From Cyathus striatus (taxonomy: Eukaryota > Basidiomycota > Agaricomycetes > Agaricales > Nidulariaceae), in the NCBI GenBank assembly GCA_025738555.1, contig JAOVFP010000021.1, positions 682,001-746,000 of the forward strand: 64,000 bases of DNA, read 5' to 3'. This document shows, piece after piece, positions 58,401-64,000 of the stretch. The notes under the pieces were generated by a model. The model had not been told where the DNA came from. It made no database searches and saw nothing but the letters and a program-made list of their open reading frames with translations. Every line of letters starts with the position of its first letter. The first letter of the stretch is position 1. The translations under genes were made by a program, and so were the position numbers.

Positions 58401-61355
58401 TGCGACAGCCTGTGTGGGATTAGTGTAGTATTTGGTGGGAGCTATTTGTTGAGTTGCTGTTGTGATTGATTGTCTTTATACTACTAGCATCCCACTGCCC
58501 TGAGAATTGACAATATGACGTAAAGTAGTTTGCATCACCATCAATGTCATGATTTGACAGGTAGTCTGTAGATAGGCGATAGATATCAGTATTACGCTTG
58601 TGAGTAGATCAGGAAGAGTATAATATTTGTGAAGAATGCCTTCGAACTGAAGAAGGGCTCTGATTCATGAAGGCCACTTTATGGGAACATCGTAGAAAAT
58701 GTGGTATGGGTCTAATAGATCATAGATGATTCCGACTCCGAGGGGCCCGGAAACAAAGAACGAGACGCTCAGAGTGCCAACTAGCACTGCAGTGTACATG
58801 GGCGCATCTGACTTTAAATGGGAGACTCCGTAGTTTACAAGTGTTGAACTAAAATGTTGTTCTTTGAGAATAGTGTTACTTTTTCGACGATTTGCTTAGC
58901 ACTACCAGTGTCCGGGGAAGTTATCTGTGACAGTGACAGTGACAGTGACAGATGTTGTCATGTAAATATGTGACAACAAATTATGTGGGATATCAGCGAA
59001 CATACACGTGATATGTATCTGTATGCAATTATGTACACGTTTATTGGTATTGTTTGGCGGGAGCCTCTGCTGCTAGCGTGGCTGGCATTAGTGCTGCCGC
59101 CACAGCGTTGCACTGTGAAGTCTCCGCTGTTGAATTTCAAAGCACTTATTCGTTTCCGCCCGCTAGCGCTTCAGAGCGCTTGTTCTGTCCCTTAATAATT
59201 AGATAAGTAACGGGACCCTAATATTTCCTAAAGCAGTAGCTTAGAGAGAGCGCTTTCTGGGCGCCGTCACTTCACAGTGCTTCACAGCACACTGTGCCAG
59301 CTGTGAAGCATGTCACAGTGACATAAAAATTCGCTTCACTGTCACTTTACTACACTCTGCGGCAGCACTAGCTGGCATCCTAACGTTCATGACAGTTTCA
59401 CCTATGTAGACAACTTTACATACACTTCCTATCGCCACACAAGTGTCATTCCCATTCGTCACATGTCAATGCGTCAACGTTTCAACGTTCAACCTCACAC
59501 CCATGATGTCTACTATCATAGTCATGATGCTCACCCAAACAATACCACCTCAACAACTTCTTTACCCTTCTCCTAACCTCTTCACTTTCTCCCCAATTGC
59601 TACATGACATCGACAATGCAAACGATTACCAATCCATAGCTTGTCATTCCATAGGTTGCCTGAGCAGGCTCAGGCTCTAATTCAATGTGATCTGTGTGAG
59701 GATTGCCAGTACTTCATTAGAGGGCAGTAGAAAATTTTGACTTGTGGTACCCATATTCTCTACAGCTGGTAAGTTTATAAGATTTATTTCGGCCTTTCCT
59801 TTGGACTGACTTTCTATGTTCCAGGGTGCTTTTCCACATTTTCTGCGTATCCTGATCAAGAGGCACACACCATCAGTGTCAAACTTGTGCCCACTCCCTC
59901 TCCGTTGTTTCCATGGCGTCAATCCAAGCCATATGTCATCTTGCTATTGTAGTCTCACCGAGATACTCATTTCTGAAAGTACGGCCACTGTGTATGTGTT
60001 TTCAACTTCATTACATATTGTTGTCTTTATTAATCTCCATTTTAGTATTGTTGACAACTTGTCAACCATAGGGTAGGCTCAACAAAGCCCATCTCATGAT
60101 ATCACGTGGGCCCTTCCATATGTGGACACCCGAAGGTGGACGGATCCACTCATGTGGATATCTTGGGTGAGACTAAACCATAGGGCCAAGTTTGTCGATT
60201 AACAAACACGTAACTGTTTCCCCTGGTCTGGTCAAGGTCGAGACCACTGTTGCACCATTACTACTTTCCACCCACCGGCTCGATTTCTGCCGGTAACCTC
60301 GACATCTGTGTGTTTGGTTCCAGTGTTTTGACCACCTTTGACATGCTCAACTCAATGTTTGTGGGCAGGGTCCAAATTCAACTCATCCCCACCATCCTCC
60401 CTAACAAGCTTGTCGGCACAGAGCTTGAAGAAGGAAGCATGAAAGGCTGAGGACATGAATGAGTCGGCTTCAGCTTGTACTTTCTCAGAAGCATATTTGC
60501 TATGAGCTGAGGGATAGCCAGTGGAACAAGGGCTGGTGGGATGTGATGAGGCATGCGAGTCAGATACCGTAAGCTTACAATATTGGTATACCACAACCCG
60601 TGTCAGGGGGTCTCTTAGGGCTATTGCCGCTGGCAAGGTTATACGTGAGTACTAGGACGGTCAGACGCACGTCTTTTGTCACAGATATCCCAACCCCCGA
60701 GATCCGTACTCTCCTCTGCCTAATACCACAGACGAGACTCACTCGTTCAAAAACCCTGCAAAGACACCCTTATTCTCTTCACCAGTCGACATATGCTACG
60801 TACTCAATCGATGCCATCACCTTTCAGAAGTTTCACGACTGTCCTACATCGTGATAACCTGCTAGAGGATGTTGTCCCCTCTTCCCTGCCCTAGTATCCC
60901 TTCCTGTGCTGGATAAGTACCAGCGACCGCCATCCATCCGCACATGAGTGTTGCACTCTCCAAGAAGCATCGTCCACACTCAGCAGTACACACTGCCTGC
61001 TATCCGAATCCCCAGTAAGCCATGGCCTGAGAAGGATTTCTGCCTGTTCGTGCTTCTAGTTGGATAAGAAGGCTGACGCCTGTGACCTACACGAGGTTTA
61101 GCATGTGCTCTGGGCACCTCTGTTTTAGCTACTTAGTACTGTGTAATGTATTAGTCAATGAAGGTAGCTGGGAAAATATTCTATGGGTGATAATAGAGTT
61201 GTGTATATTGGTAGCTTCGTTATAAGAGTTGTGTTATGGTATATTATACCATATCTTTTAATAGCTGTAAATTGGCTTCAATTTCAATGGTGTCGTTTAC
61301 TTGAAGATAATTGTGAAGAAAAGTTGCACGGCACAATAAATGTGCACTTTGACCA
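58401..61355. other. Gene-poor region with simple and inverted repeats
   Basis: About 3 kb without a gene I can support. It contains a short GTGACA run (near 58926-58950), many CACTGTGA/TCACAGTG words at 59100-59350, and the block TAGTGCTGCCGC near 59090 with its inverse GCGGCAGCACTA near 59362. Minus-strand frames at 60352-60636 and 59677-59922 are open but unrecognised; a worn retrotransposon is possible but not shown. Confidence 0.4.
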
Positions 61356-62885
61356 TCATACTAGAGGCTAGCAGTGAGCACCCAATAAATTGCATATATA
61401 GGGTTGTACATAGATAGCAATCATCGGAGGCCATAGTACCAATGAGGATGATCAGCGCTCAGCTTCAACATCACATTTATAGTGCACCGTATTTGACGAC
61501 ACTCACGAACATCCCGGTATTGATCCAAAATACTGCTTCCCGCTTTGCTAGAGGCTAGAAGTGCGTATCAGTAAATTACATTTACAGGAATTCATGAAGC
61601 TTCAGTATTGAACATGAGGAAATAGAAAGTGCCAAGCAATACTACTAGGACGCCCCTCTGCTGGATACTGCAATCTCGAGATCTACTCTCAGCTTTTCTA
61701 TATAAATGAACATGACGAGAATAAGGTCCATCATATGCTCCCCAGCAGGGAAGATTTCCAGAGAAGCCGGTCTCTTTTTACTTAAAATTCCGTAATGTTT
61801 ATGGTGAAAGTGTGCAACAGGAGTTTTACTGTCATCGTTTAAGAGCAGCTGTGAAGACATGATATTAGAGCACAATAAAGCACAATGAACTACGTGAACT
61901 ACCTCTGCCGTGTTTCCTAGCTTCCAATAATACTCTTTATCATCTGGTCCAGTAAACACATGATAGCTTCACACATATATCAGACACCAATATTCCCTGA
62001 TCAATTGACGATACTAGATCCTACCTTCCCAAGCCTGTCAAGTCAGTCTTCTTCCTGAAGAAATCATTTACAGAGAACTCTTGTCCACGATATCGAATCC
62101 TAGATGGAGTAATATTGTGAAATTCAATTGCTGCAAGAAATCCAAATGTCTCTGGGCCAGAAGAGTTTTGCTGAATATTGGGAATAGCTCGTTCAATAGT
62201 GGAAGTGAGATGGACCATCTTTAAAAGTGTTTTGACATGATAGATGGAATGGCCCTCATCAGTGCTGTATGAACTGTTTAATTGGTCACTCGATGAGAGA
62301 TACAGGTACATCTTTAAAGGCTAATGTATGTGAGTGAACCTTGAGACTAGGGGTATTTAAGTGTTATTTCCAGTGTCATGCTTCGCGGAGCATCAACACA
62401 GCATGACACTGCACTGTAGATTAAAAGTTTAGTAAGTGTGAGGAGTCAGGTGGTTGGTGACTTGGCGTCGCACACCACTTGGCAAGGTTATCTGGCAATT
62501 CAATTTTTCAGACAGTGACTTATGAGTTCAAGAAAGTAAGACAAACTAGCTATGAAAAGAGGCATTCACAAGTGCCAGATCAACTCACCAAACATATGCA
62601 ATGTTTACGGACCTCGTCTATAGAATCGTGGAACCAACATAGAACAGCATTCTTCACTGGTGGAGCTTCAAGCCATGTGTCAATCCAATGCTGAGTAATG
62701 GGTACTTAGTAATTATGCCGAGTACCGAGAATCCTGTACAAATCCTGTAGTCTGTTGAACTACATTAGATCCTTGTAGATACACTGGCGGACTGCAAAGT
62801 TCCAAATTGATAAAAGATAAGTCAAACATATTTATTTAAATGGTGATGGTATTTAACGCAACTGGAGAGGATTATACTTGGATCG
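61356..62885. repeat. Segmental duplicate of 46.1-47.64 kb
   Basis: The whole block is collinear with the region around array copy 4: CATACTAGAGGCTAG-like left end, AATGAGGATGATCAGCGCTC, TTTGACGACACTCACGAACA, TTCATGAAGCTTCAGTATTG, the DUF6593-like gene, its upstream region, and GATAAGTC.AACATA at the right end. Orientation is the same, the copies are about 15 kb apart, and only one of the two 195-bp sub-repeats is present here. Confidence 0.82.
61645..62311 (-). CDS. DUF6593-like protein, copy 6 (dispersed)
   Basis: Intact three-exon paralogue of array copy 4. Exon 1: MYLYLSSSDQLNSSYSTDEG, YHVKTLLKMVHLTSTIERAI, the same NSSGPETFGF insertion, IEFHNITPSRIRYRGQEFSV and RKKTDLTGLGR. Exon 2: SYHVFTGPDDKEYYWKLGNT. 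Exon 3: LLLNDDSKTPVAHFHHKHYG, KKRPASLEIFPAGEHMMDLI, FIYIEKLRVDLEIAVSS, ending RGAS. The reading frame is intact and differences from copy 4 include many amino-acid changes, so both may be active but diverging. It lies in a gene-poor neighbourhood, carried there as part of the 1.5-kb duplicate. Function unknown. Confidence 0.77.
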
Positions 62886-63583
62886 AAGTCCTGCAGAGGA
62901 GGGAATCAGTAAGGAGATTAAGCATTGATTTGACCCCCAAAGATACCGCTGGGGATAAGCCAGAAGTAGATGCAAAGTCACCAGAGATACTAGCGGCAGC
63001 AGCTAGCCCTGAAATTATTGAGGAGGAGGGAGAAGATGGTAAATTCTAATTATATCTTTTTCGTGTTGTTCCTTGTAATAATATCAATTATTTCCTCCCT
63101 CCTTTTTTCCTGCTTTTCTCAGACGGCAATTATGGCGTTGCAGTTTCCAAACTCAATAAGGAAGATATGAATCAGATAACAAGGAAGAGGAGGAAGCGGT
63201 TTGGGCGGCATCCAGTTGCGGTTAAGACCATGGGAATATCTCACGGTGAAGCTGAGGATCTGGTGGAGGAAGTTGATGATGAGGGGGACGTCGCCCCTTT
63301 GTCGTCCCCGCTCCCGCCTGTTCGCCCGGCTCGTATGTTGTCCATGGACCAACCCTATTCACCAGCTTCAGTGCGAGCAGCTGAACGTGCGCCGTCACCG
63401 CCTGTGTCTCTTTACCCCCTCACCGTGGGGTCCCACCACCGCCACCTCCCCAAGAGGTTGAAGAAGGACCCCCGAATATCCCTACTACAGTTTGTTGCCA
63501 ATCTGGACAAAAACCAGGGCTGCAGGCCCTGGAAGATAGACACAATCCGGACAATTTTGGGGGCTGGAAGGCTTCACTCTTAA
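62840..63583 (+). CDS. Hypothetical basic protein (219 aa), two exons
   Basis: Exon 1 (62840-63038) and exon 2 (63123-63583), joined by an 84-bp GT-AG intron with a pyrimidine-rich end, give 219 residues. The start MVMVFNATGEDYTWIEVLQR is followed by an acidic EEEGED stretch at the junction, then a basic NQITRKRRKRFGRHPVAVKT, an acidic DLVEEVDDEGDV, a Pro-rich SSPLPPVRPARM and SPPVSLYPL, and ends RPWKIDTIRTILGAGRLHS. KRRKR could be a nuclear signal. I do not recognise a domain. The first codons lie in the tail of the duplicated 1.5-kb block, and the 3' end overlaps a cluster of ATCTGGACA-type repeats, so this may be a young chimeric gene or part of a mobile element. Confidence 0.5.
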
Positions 63584-63651
63584 AACATTGATCCAGACAG
63601 GATTTCGGAAAATTTGGCACATAGACTAGTATCCGGACCAAATCTGGACAG
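63501..63651 (+). repeat. Cluster of ATCYRGACA direct repeats
   Basis: Five same-orientation copies of a 9-10 base word: ATCTGGACAA (63501), ATCCGGACAA (63545), ATCCAGACAG (63591), ATCCGGACCA (63631) and ATCTGGACAG (63642). Spacing is 44, 46, 40 and 11 bases. A sixth weaker form, GATCCAGTCT, follows at about 63675. The pattern resembles subterminal repeats of DNA transposons. Confidence 0.6.
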
Positions 63652-63689
63652 ATAGACAACAGATACTTAGGTCTGATCCAGTCTCCTTC

Positions 63690-63836
63690 CCAGACCCAAT
63701 GGGAGGTCTCTCTACTAGAGCAGTATGCAGTTCTTATTCTGAGTTAAAGGGGAATAGATTAAGTCTCATGTATATATCTCATGTTCCATTTTAGGACTGA
63801 ATGTTAATTCAGTGAGACCTCCCATAGGGTCTGGCA
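63690..63836. repeat. Short inverted-repeat element (about 145 bp)
   Basis: Left arm CCAGACCCAATGGGAGGTCTC (about 63691) and right arm GAGACCTCCCATAGGGTCTGG (about 63815-63835) are near-perfect inverse complements. The enclosed roughly 100 bp are unrecognised. This could be a MITE or one end of a larger element extending beyond the window; no clear target duplication was seen. Confidence 0.55.
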
Positions 63837-64000
63837 CAAAACATATACAAATATAAGGGTCGAGCTGACCGCTGCATATGCCGATCACTTCTGAGCTCCA
63901 AATGCTTCACTGCAATTATGTTCATACTAATGATTTATTGACCTTAGAACATAAATGAAGAGGGTTGAAAGCATTTATACCACGATTTATTGTAATCCCC

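Noticed and set aside
60250..60640. Possible retrotransposon gag-like frame
   Set aside because: Open on both strands in part, but no zinc knuckle, protease, reverse transcriptase or integrase motif was found nearby.

Overview
This window is nuclear DNA of a filamentous basidiomycete, most likely an Agaricomycete. The genes carry many short GT-AG introns, mostly about 45-65 bp, often with a CTAAC/CTGAC-like branch sequence. Several protein families are ones I know mainly from Agaricomycetes: DUF6593-like proteins, EF-hand/ZZ-finger proteins, F-box proteins and a DUF6533-like membrane protein. I saw no prokaryotic features, tRNA, rRNA or CRISPR array.

Layout. (1) 0.7-11.6 kb: three tandem minus-strand MFS transporter genes of the DHA1 drug:H+ antiporter type. 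A plus-strand cytidine deaminase (3.8-4.5 kb) and a 1,450-bp inverted-repeat element lie between copies 1 and 2. A decayed piece of the neighbouring coiled-coil gene lies between copies 2 and 3. (2) 12.0-15.5 kb: a long coiled-coil gene with a centrosomin-type CM1 motif, probably a microtubule-organising-centre protein. (3) 17.7-33.3 kb: a large tandem duplication. Each unit has a multi-domain gene (helical N-terminus, EF-hand, beta-rich domain, ZZ-type zinc finger, a row of Gln/Asn/Gly-rich repeat exons, second Cys cluster, coiled coil) divergent from a DUF6593-like gene. The DUF6593-like gene is complete in the second unit and cut off at the junction in the first. (4) 34.8-38.6 kb: an LPX1-like alpha/beta hydrolase, a hAT-like non-autonomous element with an imperfect 8-bp target duplication, and a DUF6593-like gene. 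(5) 38.9-42.0 kb: a secreted GH31 alpha-glucosidase. (6) 42.7-48.4 kb: five DUF6593-like copies, three intact and two decayed; a sixth array-type copy lies at 61.6-62.3 kb in a duplicated block. (7) 48.9-56.7 kb: an F-box gene, an ATG15-type autophagic lipase with an unusually long intron, and a damaged F-box-like gene. (8) 57.0-64.0 kb: a DUF6533-like membrane protein gene that is hard to model, then gene-poor DNA, the duplicated DUF6593 copy and a two-exon gene of unknown function next to repeat clusters.

The region has grown mainly by local tandem duplication followed by decay. The most unusual object is the duplicated EF-hand/ZZ gene pair. It carries an array of repeat exons that differs in number between paralogues, and its neighbour is a co-duplicated DUF6593-like gene. 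The function of that pair is unknown. All exon boundaries were read by eye from GT-AG signals and frame continuity.
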